DNA from: Aequorivita sp. CIP111184
GTDB taxonomy: Bacteria > Bacteroidota > Bacteroidia > Flavobacteriales > Flavobacteriaceae
Assembly (NCBI RefSeq): GCF_900489465.1
Contig: NZ_UEFQ01000028.1
Span: forward strand, 124,001 to 188,000
Reading direction: 5' to 3'
DNA: 64,000 nucleotides
Numbering within the stretch: position 1 is the stretch's first letter; every line of letters begins with the position of its first letter. The notes beneath the pieces were generated by a model. That model was not told the origin of the DNA. It searched no databases and saw nothing but the letters and a program-made list of their open reading frames with translations. A program made the translations under genes and the position numbers. This document shows, piece after piece, positions 32,376-40,861 of this stretch.

Positions 32376-33221
32376 ATGAAAAAGATTATTTTACTTTTTT
32401 CTGCCTTGATGCTAACTGTTGGCATTCAAGCACAGATTCAAACACCACAACCCAGTCCGTTTCAAAAAATTGAACAAAAAGTGGGGCTTACCGATGTAAC
32501 TTTGGAATATTCAAGACCTTCAATGAGAGGTAGAACAATTATGGGAAATTTAGTTCCTTATGATAAAATGTGGCGTACAGGGGCTAATGCAAATACAAAG
32601 ATAACTTTTGGTGAAGATGTTGAAGTTGGGGGCAAAACCCTAAAAGCTGGATCGTACGCCATATATACAAAACCAGGTAGTTCAAACTGGGAAGTGTTTT
32701 TCTATAATGACACATCAAACTGGGGAACTCCTGAAAAATGGGATGATAGTAAAGTAGCAGCCCAAGTTTCGGTTCAAGCGTACCCAATACCAATGGATAT
32801 CGAAACATTTACAATGTCTTTTGATGATTTGAAGAATGATTCGGCAATGTTAGGGATGATGTGGGAAAAAACATATGTAGGCGTGCCCATTAAATTTGGA
32901 ACAGACAAAACGGTTTCTGAAAATATTCAGAAAGTGATGAATGGCCCTGGAGCAAACGAATATTACGCTGCGGCTGTTTACTACCTTGAAGCTGGGAAGG
33001 ATATAAACCAAGCAAAAACCTGGATTGACAAAGCGATTGATATGAATAAAGAACCTGCTTACTGGCAGTTACGTCAAAAATCGTTGATTTATGCAAAGGC
33101 AGGTGATAAGAAAGGAGCTATTGAAGCTGCAAAAAAATCAAAAGAACTAGCTAAAGCTGCTGGAAATAATGATTATGTTGCTTTAAATGAAAAATCCTTG
33201 AAGGAGTGGGGCGCAATGTAA
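32376..33221 (+). CDS. DUF2911 domain-containing exported protein
   Basis: A 281-residue protein with a signal peptide (MKKIILLFSALMLTVGIQAQ), a DUF2911 domain (VTLEYSRPSMRGR, MWRTGANANTKITF, AGSYAIYTKPG, WEVFFYND; about 35-185) and a C-terminal helical, tetratricopeptide-like part (AAAVYYLEAGKDINQA, AGDKKGAIEAAKKSKELA). DUF2911 proteins are common periplasmic proteins of unknown role in Bacteroidota. It ends at a bidirectional terminator. Confidence 0.93.
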   Translation: MKKIILLFSALMLTVGIQAQIQTPQPSPFQKIEQKVGLTDVTLEYSRPSMRGRTIMGNLVPYDKMWRTGANANTKITFGEDVEVGGKTLKAGSYAIYTKPGSSNWEVFFYNDTSNWGTPEKWDDSKVAAQVSVQAYPIPMDIETFTMSFDDLKNDSAMLGMMWEKTYVGVPIKFGTDKTVSENIQKVMNGPGANEYYAAAVYYLEAGKDINQAKTWIDKAIDMNKEPAYWQLRQKSLIYAKAGDKKGAIEAAKKSKELAKAAGNNDYVALNEKSLKEWGAM

Positions 33222-33239
33222 TTAGCCTAATTAAAATAA

Positions 33240-33267
33240 AAAAAGCCCCAAAGTTGGGGCTTTTTTT
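33240..33267. terminator. bidirectional terminator between DUF2911 gene and ECF operon
   Basis: AAAAGCCCC (33241-33249) pairs with GGGGCTTTT (33256-33264), flanked by A runs on one side and T runs on the other. The stop codon of the convergent gene (33266-33268) lies inside the T run. Confidence 0.88.
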
Positions 33268-33718
33268 ATTTTGGACCTTTAGAGCCTTTTTCGCCTTTAC
33301 TTTGTCTGTAACGATCTAAAAGCTCCCTTTTAAAATCATCCTCTGCTTTTTTGAGGATTATTATTTTTTTTGGAGAAATTACGTTTCGCAATTCTGTAAT
33401 CATTTGTTTGCGCAGCTCCAGTTCTTCACTTTCAAGAGATAAACTTTTATCTATTAAGTTATTGGCTTCAGTTTCGTTTAAATTATCCAAACCATTACGT
33501 AACTTCTGAAATATTTCACTTTTTTCCTTCTTGCGCAAGTCGTGAAACTTTTCTTCATATCTGTTATAAACAGGCCAAAACTTTTCAGCTTCTGAGGAAG
33601 TAAGTGCTAATTTTTCCGTTATATAAGCTGTCTTTAAAGCTTTAATTTTTTCGTGTTTTCCATCTTGCGCATTTATTGTTACGGTGGCAAGTAAGAATAT
33701 AAAAAATAACTTTTTCAT
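33266..33718 (-). CDS. periplasmic sensor-like protein of an ECF sigma operon
   Basis: A 150-residue exported protein (signal peptide MKKLFFIFLLATVTINA) that is almost entirely helical, with ITEKLALTSSEAEKFWPVYNRYEEK and LRKQMITELRNVISPKK. It resembles the Spy/CpxP-like helical proteins encoded at the end of flavobacterial ECF sigma operons. Its ATG overlaps the TGA of the preceding gene. Likely regulatory or chaperone-like in the periplasm; this is inference from layout. Confidence 0.8.
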   Translation of the reverse strand: MKKLFFIFLLATVTINAQDGKHEKIKALKTAYITEKLALTSSEAEKFWPVYNRYEEKFHDLRKKEKSEIFQKLRNGLDNLNETEANNLIDKSLSLESEELELRKQMITELRNVISPKKIIILKKAEDDFKRELLDRYRQSKGEKGSKGPK

Positions 33719-34215
33719 TGTTCGTTTATTAGGGTTTCTTCATCCATATTCTCTAAAATATAGTTTTCCAACGCTTGATCAGAAAATTGGCTAGTTTCAA
33801 AATTTACCGCTTTAATATCTTCATCGTCTATAAAGGAAGTTAAATCATATAAATCCAAATTTAAATTCCCTTCTTCAATATAATTGTCTATTGCCGCCAA
33901 TTGTAAGGTATCTAGGGTTGACTTGGAAGTATCAGTATTAAAAATCGTAAAACCAAGGATCAAACAAGCGGCAATTGCAGCAGCGTAACCAAAATATTTT
34001 TTCGGAAAAAGCGAAATTACTTTCTGAGATTTTTCTGAAGCATTCATGGTTTTCAAAACTCGTGCATCCAAATTATCAAAGTAACTGTCGGGAACTTTAA
34101 AGCCAGCAGATTTAGGAAAATTCTCTTCCGAGATCTTGCTAAAAAGACGTTCCTCAAAAGTTTCAAAATAACCTTCTGGTATTCTAAAATCGGGTATGTT
34201 TTCTTCTTTTTTCAA
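33715..34215 (-). CDS. putative membrane-anchored anti-sigma factor
   Basis: A 166-residue protein with a soluble N-terminal half (IPEGYFETFEERLFSKI, FKVPDSYFDNLDARVL: a repeated PxxYFxxxxxR motif), one transmembrane helix (about 73-90, YFGYAAAIAACLILGFTIF) and an acidic C-terminus. It follows the ECF sigma gene by 23 bases and overlaps the next by four, the usual place for an anti-sigma factor. No zinc-binding ZAS motif is seen. Confidence 0.75.
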   Translation of the reverse strand: MKKEENIPDFRIPEGYFETFEERLFSKISEENFPKSAGFKVPDSYFDNLDARVLKTMNASEKSQKVISLFPKKYFGYAAAIAACLILGFTIFNTDTSKSTLDTLQLAAIDNYIEEGNLNLDLYDLTSFIDDEDIKAVNFETSQFSDQALENYILENMDEETLINEQ

Positions 34216-34238
34216 TTTAAATTATGACTGTTAATAGG

Positions 34239-34790
34239 TTATAAAGTTTCATTAGTCTTTATGAATTCAGTGATTTTTTTCACTGCAATGTGATAACTAC
34301 TTTTCAAACCACCCACAGAGGTTTCTAAAATTGCTGAAAGCTCTTCAAAAGTGTGGTCTTCAAAGTATTTCATTGTGAATATCAACCGTTGTTTTTCTGG
34401 TAGCGTTGCAATCGCTTTTTGAAATTGTAGCTGGATTGCATCCCCTTCAAAATATACATCGCTCTCTAGTTTACGCACGGCATTATCTTTCATATTCTCA
34501 ATGGACACATTGTTACGTTTCGCTTTTTTGTTGAGAAAAGTTATGGATTCATTTGCGGCAATTCTGTACATCCACGTGTGCAACTTGCTGTCTCCTTTAA
34601 ATGAATTAATGTTTCTGAAAACCTTGATAAAAGTATTCTGTAGGACATCATCAGCGTCATCGTGGTCCAAAACCATATTACGGATTTGCCAATAAAGCCG
34701 TTCCTTATACTGTGAAACAAGCTCCCGAAATGCAGACTCTTTATCTGCTTCGGTCTGTAATGCCGTAACTAGTTCTTTTTCTTCAACCAT
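34239..34790 (-). CDS. ECF-type RNA polymerase sigma factor
   Basis: A 183-residue sigma-70 family factor with region 2 (HDDADDVLQNTFIKVFRNI, SKLHTWMYRIAANES) and region 4 (LPEKQRLIFTMKYFEDHTFEELSAIL, VGGLKSSYHIAVKKI). It directs RNA polymerase to an alternative promoter set, controlled by the downstream membrane protein. First gene of a three-gene operon; no own-consensus promoter could be defined by eye. Confidence 0.93.
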   Translation of the reverse strand: MVEEKELVTALQTEADKESAFRELVSQYKERLYWQIRNMVLDHDDADDVLQNTFIKVFRNINSFKGDSKLHTWMYRIAANESITFLNKKAKRNNVSIENMKDNAVRKLESDVYFEGDAIQLQFQKAIATLPEKQRLIFTMKYFEDHTFEELSAILETSVGGLKSSYHIAVKKITEFIKTNETL

Positions 34791-34855
34791 TTTTAAGTGC
34801 GCAACTTATTTATAGGACTAAGTTACTTCAGAATGGTTTAATTGAATGTTAAGAA

Positions 34856-36682
34856 TTATGCAAGAGATTGCATTTCCACTAAACTGTAGTAAACTCCTTT
34901 TTTCTCCAAAAGCTCTTGGTGCTTGCCCTGTTCCACAATTTTTCCTTTGGAAAGAACCACAATATTATCAGCATTTTGAATAGTTGAAAGTCGGTGTGCA
35001 ATAACGATTGAAGTTCTATTTTTCATCATTTTTTCCAAAGCATCCTGTACCAGACGTTCGCTTTCAGTATCCAAAGCAGAAGTTGCTTCGTCCAAAATCA
35101 TTATCGGTGGGTTTTTCAGAACCGCGCGGGCAATGCTCAAGCGCTGTTTCTGACCGCCGCTCAGTTTGTTTCCGCTATCGCCAATATTGGTTTCAAAGCC
35201 TTCAGGAAGGTCTTTTATGAATTCATATGAATTACTAATTTCCGCAGCTTCCATCAATTCTAAATCGGAAGCTAAGGGTTTTCCAAGTTTTAAGTTATTG
35301 CCCACGGAATCATTAAAAAGAATAGAATCCTGCGAAACGATGCCCATCAAACCACGTAGCGATCTTTTTGAAATGTCTTTTATATCTACACCATCAATTT
35401 CTATACTGCCTTGGTTTACATCGTAAAAGCGAGTAAGTAAATTCGCAATAGTGCTTTTTCCGCTACCGGACTGGCCAACAAGGGCAACGGTTTTTCCTTT
35501 AGGAATTTCCAATGAAAAATCTTTTAAAACATATTGATCATCATATTTGAACGAAATATTTTTGATAGAAATCACGCTGTCAAAACCTTCTTTTTGAACC
35601 GGGTTTTCAATATCTGTAATTGTATTTTCGGTTTCCAATAATTCGAAAATACGTTTTGCAGAACCATCTGCGCGTTTTATGGAATAGCTCGCCTTTGCAA
35701 TGGCTTTAGCCGGAGTAAGAATGTTGTATGCAAGCGTAATATAGCCAATAAAAAAACTGGCCTCAAGTGTTTTGTCAATAAATACTAAATAGCCTCCAAA
35801 AACCAAAAGCACCCCGATAGTTATAATTCCTAAAAGTTCACTAACCGGAGAAGCGAGGTTTTGTCTATTTGTTACATTGTTGGAATATTTATAAAACCGT
35901 TCATTGCTATCTTCAAATTTTTTCTGAAATAGATTTTCAGCGTGAAATGCTTTAATTATTCGCAATCCACCCATTGTTTCTTCTAAAATAGAAAGAAAAA
36001 TACCTTGTTCTTCCTGTACTTTTAAGGAACGTTTTTTCAAAGACTTTCCAATTTTTGAAATTAAAAAACCCGAAATTGGTAAAAATAGAAATACAAAAAG
36101 AGTCAGTTTTGCACTGATAAGCAGCATCGTTATTAACGAAAATAGTATGGTAAGTGGCTCACGGACAATCATTTCCAACACGGAAAGTACCGAATTTTTA
36201 ACTTCATCTACATCGCCGCTCAATCGTGAAATTGTATCGCCCTTTCTTTTTTCGGAATAAAACGCCAAAGGAAAGCTGATTACCTTTCTATAAAGGTCGT
36301 TGCGAAGATCCCTTAAAACCCCATTTCGCATAAAGGTGGAGTAGAACATTGCCAAATAATTGCTCAAGTTTTTCAATAAAAAAAGTGAGATAATTATTCC
36401 CACCATAGACATAAGCACTTTAAACTCTCCGTATTTATTGATGTTATCAATAATAACATAATTTAACGATTCCTGTAAATAGTCTTTTATTTTTGAAATA
36501 CCTTCATATACTGGTTTTGCTTCAAGTGTGCGATTATTGCTAAATATAATTTCAAAAACTGGAATAAGCGCAACAAATGAGAGTGTGCCAAACAACGCAT
36601 ACAAAACATTGAAAAATATATTTAAATACGCATACCTTTTATAAGGGAGGACATATCGTATTACTTTTTTGAAATAATTCAT
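34856..36682 (-). CDS. ABC transporter, fused permease/ATPase (MsbA-like exporter)
   Basis: A 608-residue type IV exporter with six helices in the N-terminal half (18-330) and an ATPase domain: Walker A GQSGSGKST, LSGGQKQRLSIARA, Walker B PIMILDEATSALD and the H-loop AHRLSTI. MsbA-like proteins flip lipid A or other lipids and drugs; substrate not decidable. Its ATG overlaps the stop of the phosphosugar mutase by one base (TAATG). Confidence 0.93.
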   Translation of the reverse strand: MNYFKKVIRYVLPYKRYAYLNIFFNVLYALFGTLSFVALIPVFEIIFSNNRTLEAKPVYEGISKIKDYLQESLNYVIIDNINKYGEFKVLMSMVGIIISLFLLKNLSNYLAMFYSTFMRNGVLRDLRNDLYRKVISFPLAFYSEKRKGDTISRLSGDVDEVKNSVLSVLEMIVREPLTILFSLITMLLISAKLTLFVFLFLPISGFLISKIGKSLKKRSLKVQEEQGIFLSILEETMGGLRIIKAFHAENLFQKKFEDSNERFYKYSNNVTNRQNLASPVSELLGIITIGVLLVFGGYLVFIDKTLEASFFIGYITLAYNILTPAKAIAKASYSIKRADGSAKRIFELLETENTITDIENPVQKEGFDSVISIKNISFKYDDQYVLKDFSLEIPKGKTVALVGQSGSGKSTIANLLTRFYDVNQGSIEIDGVDIKDISKRSLRGLMGIVSQDSILFNDSVGNNLKLGKPLASDLELMEAAEISNSYEFIKDLPEGFETNIGDSGNKLSGGQKQRLSIARAVLKNPPIMILDEATSALDTESERLVQDALEKMMKNRTSIVIAHRLSTIQNADNIVVLSKGKIVEQGKHQELLEKKGVYYSLVEMQSLA

Positions 36683-38397
36683 TAACTGATGTTTAGTTGT
36701 GCAGCAATGGCTTCTATTTTTTTCTGAAGTATTTCTTCAAAATTTTCTTTTTCCGAAGTGTTCACGCTAATGTAGAACTTTATTTTGGGTTCTGTGCCGC
36801 TGGGTCGCGCTGCAATTTTGCTACCATCTTCGGTGTAATAGATCAATACATTGGATTTTGGAAGATTTAATGACAAAGTTTCCTGTTTTTTGAAATCTGT
36901 AGTTTCGTTTTTTGAAACATCATCCATTCTAATTACATTACTTCCAGCAATTTCTTTGAAAGGATTTTCACGTAGCGTTTTCATTATTGCAGAAATTTCT
37001 TCTGCCCCTTTTTTTCCTTTTTTCGTAATTGAAATAAGATGCTCGCGATAGTTCCCAAATTGATTGTAAATAGCATTCAAATATTGAAACATACTGCTTC
37101 CTTCGGCTTTTTTCTGTGCTGCAATCTCGCAAGCTAATAGAGTAGCGGTAACCGCATCTTTATCACGTACAAAATCGCCCACTAAATATCCAAAACTTTC
37201 TTCGCCGCCGCCAATAAATTCAAGCTCGGGAAAATCCTTGATCATTTTCGCAATCCACTTAAAACCTGTAAGTCCTTCAATATATTTTACATTGAAATGT
37301 TCCGCAACCTTTTCTACCATTGGGGTTGAAACTATTGTGGAAGCTACAAACTGTTTTCCGTTCAGTTTCCCAGCTTTTTTCCATTGTTCCAAAAGGAAAT
37401 GCGTCATCAAAACCATAGTCTGGTTTCCATTGAGCAAAACCATTTTATTTTCGTCGTTTCTTACAGCAATTCCCAATCGGTCACAGTCGGGATCGGTTCC
37501 AATTACAATATCTGCATTTTCTTTTTCAGCAAGTTCCAATGCCATTTTTAAAGCGGCTGGTTCTTCCGGATTTGGCGATTTTACCGTTGGAAAATCTCCG
37601 TTTGGTTCGGCTTGTTCTTCAACAATAGAAACATTTTTATAACCTGCATACTCCAAAACCTTCGGAATCATTGTGATTGAAGTGCCGTGAAGCGAAGTAA
37701 AAACAATTTTTAAGTTGTCTTTAGCTTCTTGAGAGGTATTGAAAGTTCCATTTTTAATTGAAGCATTTGCAAATGCTTCATCTACTTCTGAATCTATAAA
37801 TTGAATCAAATTTTCATTCGCTTCAAATTGTATATCTTCATATTTCAATGAATTTATTTCAGCAATTATTTCGCCATCCTGCGGCGGAACGAGCTGTCCG
37901 CCGTCTTCCCAATACACTTTATAGCCGTTGTATTCAGGAGGATTGTGTGAAGCAGTCAAAACGATTCCAGCTTGACAGTCCAACTGTTTTACCGCAAAAG
38001 AAAGCTCTGGTGTGGGTCGTAATTCTGAAAAAAGAAAAACTTTTATTCCGTTAGCCGAAAAAACATCTGCTACTATTTTTGCAAATTCTTTGCTATTGTG
38101 GCGACAGTCGTATGCAATTGCAACTTTAATTTCTTTATTCGGAAACTGTTTTAGGAGATAATTTGAAAGTCCTTGCGTATTTTTACCTAAAGTATATTTA
38201 TTGATTCGGTTGTCGCCAAGGCCCATTATACCTCGCATTCCGCCAGTTCCGAATTCAAGGTTTTTATAAAAACTGTCTTCCAATCCTTCGGGATCGTAAG
38301 CAATCATTTCTTTAATATCGTGTTTGGTTTTTTCGTCGAAAAAGGGGGTAAGCCACTGGTTAACGCGGGCTAAAATTTTCGGGTCTACGTAAATCAT
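36682..38397 (-). CDS. phospho-sugar mutase (phosphoglucomutase/phosphomannomutase)
   Basis: A 571-residue alpha-D-phosphohexomutase. The phosphoserine loop LTASHNPPEYNGYK, metal loop GTDPDCDRLGIA, sugar loop GGGEESFGYLVGD and phosphate loop RPSGTEPKIKFY are all present. Length fits the PgcA-like long form that interconverts glucose-1- and glucose-6-phosphate. It precedes the MsbA-like exporter with a TAATG overlap and follows the GT2 gene, perhaps within a cell-envelope sugar unit. Confidence 0.94.
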   Translation of the reverse strand: MIYVDPKILARVNQWLTPFFDEKTKHDIKEMIAYDPEGLEDSFYKNLEFGTGGMRGIMGLGDNRINKYTLGKNTQGLSNYLLKQFPNKEIKVAIAYDCRHNSKEFAKIVADVFSANGIKVFLFSELRPTPELSFAVKQLDCQAGIVLTASHNPPEYNGYKVYWEDGGQLVPPQDGEIIAEINSLKYEDIQFEANENLIQFIDSEVDEAFANASIKNGTFNTSQEAKDNLKIVFTSLHGTSITMIPKVLEYAGYKNVSIVEEQAEPNGDFPTVKSPNPEEPAALKMALELAEKENADIVIGTDPDCDRLGIAVRNDENKMVLLNGNQTMVLMTHFLLEQWKKAGKLNGKQFVASTIVSTPMVEKVAEHFNVKYIEGLTGFKWIAKMIKDFPELEFIGGGEESFGYLVGDFVRDKDAVTATLLACEIAAQKKAEGSSMFQYLNAIYNQFGNYREHLISITKKGKKGAEEISAIMKTLRENPFKEIAGSNVIRMDDVSKNETTDFKKQETLSLNLPKSNVLIYYTEDGSKIAARPSGTEPKIKFYISVNTSEKENFEEILQKKIEAIAAQLNIS

Positions 38398-38436
38398 TCG
38401 CTTAGATTAAGGTGCAAAAATAAAGAATCTCTTAGT

Positions 38437-39390
38437 TTAATCTTTGAAGTTTCTTTGTTCTTTGATAATGTAGTTTCGGGAATCTTTTTTACTTCTGAGA
38501 ATCAATTCGCCCAAAAATCCTGCGAGGAAGAGTTGGGATCCCAAAATCATTGCGGTTAGTGCAATATAAAACTGTGGTCGCTCTGTAATGAGCCTGCCAT
38601 AAGGATTCAAAAATAGTTTATCAATTCCTAGATAAAGCGCCAAAAAGAAACCTATTATAAGCATTATTGCGCCCCATGCGCCAAAAAGATGCATCGGCCG
38701 TTTTCCGAAACGTGATAAAAACCAAATGGTTATCAAATCCAAGAAACCACGGATAAAACGTTCTGCGCCAAATTTTGTGGTTCCGTATTTTCGTGCCTGA
38801 TGCAAAACAGGTTTTTCTGAAATTTTATTGAAGCCTGCATTTTTAGCTAGCACAGGAATATATCTGTGCATTTCGCCCGTAACTTCAATAGATTTTACGA
38901 CATCACGCTTATAAGCTTTCAAGCCACAATTAAAGTCGTGCAGTTTTACGCCTGAAGTTTTTCGCGCTGCGTAATTGAATAATTTTGAAGGCATGTTTTT
39001 GCTGATAACAGAATCGTACCGTTTCTTTTTCCAGCCTGAAACAAGGTCGAAACCTTCCTCGGTAATCATTTTATAAAGTTCTGGAATTTCCTCAGGATTG
39101 TCCTGCAAATCGGCATCCATTGTTATAATCACATCTCCTTTCGCCATCGCAAAACCAGCGTGCAGCGCTTGTGATTTTCCATAATTTTTTTGAAAACGAA
39201 TTCCTTTTACTTCCTTATTTTCTTCAGAAAGTTTTTCAATGATCTTCCATGAACTATCTGTACTGCCATCATCAATAAATATGAGCTCGTATAAAAAACC
39301 ATTGGATTGCATAACGGATGCAATCCAACGGTACAATTCATTAAGTGATTCTTCTTCGTTAAGAAGCGGGATGACGATGGATATGTTCAT
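38437..39390 (-). CDS. family 2 glycosyltransferase (polyprenyl-phosphate sugar type)
   Basis: A 317-residue GT-A enzyme: VIPLLNEEESLNELY, FIDDGSTDSSW, the DxD region MDADLQDNPEEIP, and two C-terminal transmembrane helices (about 235-258 and 272-295). This is the arrangement of dolichol-/undecaprenyl-phosphate sugar synthases such as GtrB and ArnC, which load a sugar onto a lipid carrier on the inner membrane. The sugar is unknown. Confidence 0.92.
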   Translation of the reverse strand: MNISIVIPLLNEEESLNELYRWIASVMQSNGFLYELIFIDDGSTDSSWKIIEKLSEENKEVKGIRFQKNYGKSQALHAGFAMAKGDVIITMDADLQDNPEEIPELYKMITEEGFDLVSGWKKKRYDSVISKNMPSKLFNYAARKTSGVKLHDFNCGLKAYKRDVVKSIEVTGEMHRYIPVLAKNAGFNKISEKPVLHQARKYGTTKFGAERFIRGFLDLITIWFLSRFGKRPMHLFGAWGAIMLIIGFFLALYLGIDKLFLNPYGRLITERPQFYIALTAMILGSQLFLAGFLGELILRSKKDSRNYIIKEQRNFKD

Positions 39391-39393
39391 TAA

Positions 39394-39936
39394 TTAGTTT
39401 AACGGGTTTGGGTTTTTCGTTTTAAAGATCAGTGCTACAAGCAGTCCGATAACACTCATAAATGCAAGTCCAAAGACATAATTTTTCAGTTGGGATAAAA
39501 TTGCGAAATTATCCTGATCTGCCATTTTAGCCATTTGTTTATCAATTTCTATTTGTGGTGTACCTAATTTTTGCAAAAATTCTGCTGTCATTTCTAAAGT
39601 TCTCTCTTGTAGAAAGGCTGCTAAATCAGGATCGATAATGTTGAATATTAAAATTCCAACCAACGTACTTATAAGAGATCCAATAGCAACAGTTATAAAA
39701 TAAACTGTAAATGCTTCCTTAAAGCTCATTACTCCGCCAAGAATTCCTTTTGCTTTTGCTACAGAAACAATTGCAACTACAATAACAATAAGAAAACTTA
39801 AAATTCCTATCCACCATTTTGTAAAAAGTTCGGTATTTAACACATACATTAATGTGGTCATTAGAGCAAGCACGACACCTAGAATGAGGCCATAGTTAAC
39901 TGCAGATTTTTTAATCGAAATTGGTTGGGTTTCCAT
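39394..39936 (-). CDS. DUF4199 domain-containing membrane protein
   Basis: A 180-residue membrane protein with four helices (YGLILGVVLALMTTLMYVL, WWIGILSFLIVIVVAIVS, FTVYFITVAIGSLISTLVGI and a C-terminal one) and the DUF4199 pattern. Start is placed at 39936 (METQPISIKKSAVNYG), as the longer frame from 39984 adds an unrelated leader. It precedes the GT2 gene by three bases and is likely co-transcribed. Function unknown. Confidence 0.87.
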   Translation of the reverse strand: METQPISIKKSAVNYGLILGVVLALMTTLMYVLNTELFTKWWIGILSFLIVIVVAIVSVAKAKGILGGVMSFKEAFTVYFITVAIGSLISTLVGILIFNIIDPDLAAFLQERTLEMTAEFLQKLGTPQIEIDKQMAKMADQDNFAILSQLKNYVFGLAFMSVIGLLVALIFKTKNPNPLN

Positions 39937-40037
39937 TTTTATAATGTTTTTTTGGTTCGCGTTGTTAGTAAACAAAGATAGCAAAACGTTACATTTGCCA
40001 GCGATTATGAAATGAATTAAAAAAGTGAATAATTTTG

Positions 40038-40092
40038 TTGCTAGTTTCCAATTAATACTTAAATTTGCAAACTCAATTCCGAAAGGTCGGAA
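40038..40092 (+). promoter_or_regulatory. promoter and leader hairpin of rpmE2
   Basis: TTG (40038-40040), 19 bases, then TAAATTTG (40060-40067) match the consensus. In the leader TTCCGA (40077-40082) pairs with TCGGAA (40087-40092) around AAGG, a possible autoregulatory site for a ribosomal protein. Confidence 0.6.
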
Positions 40093-40128
40093 GAGCGCAT
40101 TTTAAATAATAATATTACAATTACAGAG

Positions 40129-40410
40129 ATGAAAAAAGGTATCCACCCAGAAAATTATAGATTAGTTGCTTTTAAGGACATGAGCAATGAAGATGTGTTC
40201 CTTACAAAGTCAACTGCAGATACTAGAGAAACTATCGAGGTAGATGGTGTTGAGTATCCTTTGGTAAAGATGGAGATTTCACGTTCTTCACATCCTTTTT
40301 ATACCGGAAAAGCAAAACTTATCGATACTGCAGGACGTATTGACAAATTCAAAAACAAATACGACAAGTTTAAAAAGCCTGCTGCTAAAGAAGCTAAAAC
40401 TGAAGAATAA
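40129..40410 (+). CDS. rpmE2: 50S ribosomal protein L31, type B
   Basis: A 93-residue L31 without the CxxC zinc-binding cysteines, i.e. the zinc-independent C- form. [32 protein letters not shown] and [10 protein letters not shown] are canonical. The Lys/Ala/Glu-rich tail is typical of Bacteroidota. It has its own promoter and a terminator and is monocistronic. Confidence 0.97.
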   Translation: MKKGIHPENYRLVAFKDMSNEDVFLTKSTADTRETIEVDGVEYPLVKMEISRSSHPFYTGKAKLIDTAGRIDKFKNKYDKFKKPAAKEAKTEE

Positions 40411-40432
40411 TCTTCAATTTGGTAAAACATAT

Positions 40433-40463
40433 AAAAGCCTTCGAGAAATCGAGGGCTTTTTTT
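40433..40463 (+). terminator. terminator after rpmE2
   Basis: AAAAGCCTTCGA (40433-40444) pairs with TCGAGGGCTTTT (40449-40460) around GAAA, with a T run beyond. Confidence 0.85.
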
Positions 40464-40516
40464 ATTATTGTTAGGTGGAGCTTTATTATCTTTAATTCTT
40501 AATAAAAATTAAATAA

Positions 40517-40834
40517 ATGATACTACCGTGGGCAAAGCTGATACCAACCGCCATCTCTATAGTAGAAATGGCTGGAAGTGTACTCTCTTCCAATCAAAAG
40601 GCAAAGGCAAGATTAGCAAAAATCAATGATTTTGATCCAGAAAGTTTATCGAAACGTATCGAAGTTCTAGAAAGTAACGAGCTGAAACAAGCAGAGCTTA
40701 TTCAACAAATGGCACAGCAAAATCTAACCCTAATTAAAAAAGCCGAAAACAATTATAAGCTAGCAATTCTAGGTTTTATTATTGCATTAATATCGATAGT
40801 TTTATTTTTCATACTATTCTTTTTGAAGCTTTAA
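40517..40834 (+). CDS. small coiled-coil membrane protein, 105 aa
   Basis: A protein of unknown family with a coiled-coil part (about 36-75, LSKRIEVLESNELKQAELIQ) and one C-terminal transmembrane helix (about 82-103, rich in Ile/Leu/Phe). The N-terminal WAKLIPTAISIVEMAGSVL is mildly hydrophobic. It lies between rpmE2 and a GlmU-like gene, 27 bases before the latter. Confidence 0.7.
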   Translation: MILPWAKLIPTAISIVEMAGSVLSSNQKAKARLAKINDFDPESLSKRIEVLESNELKQAELIQQMAQQNLTLIKKAENNYKLAILGFIIALISIVLFFILFFLKL

Positions 40835-40861
40835 AACTCAAACATAACAACCATAAATAAA

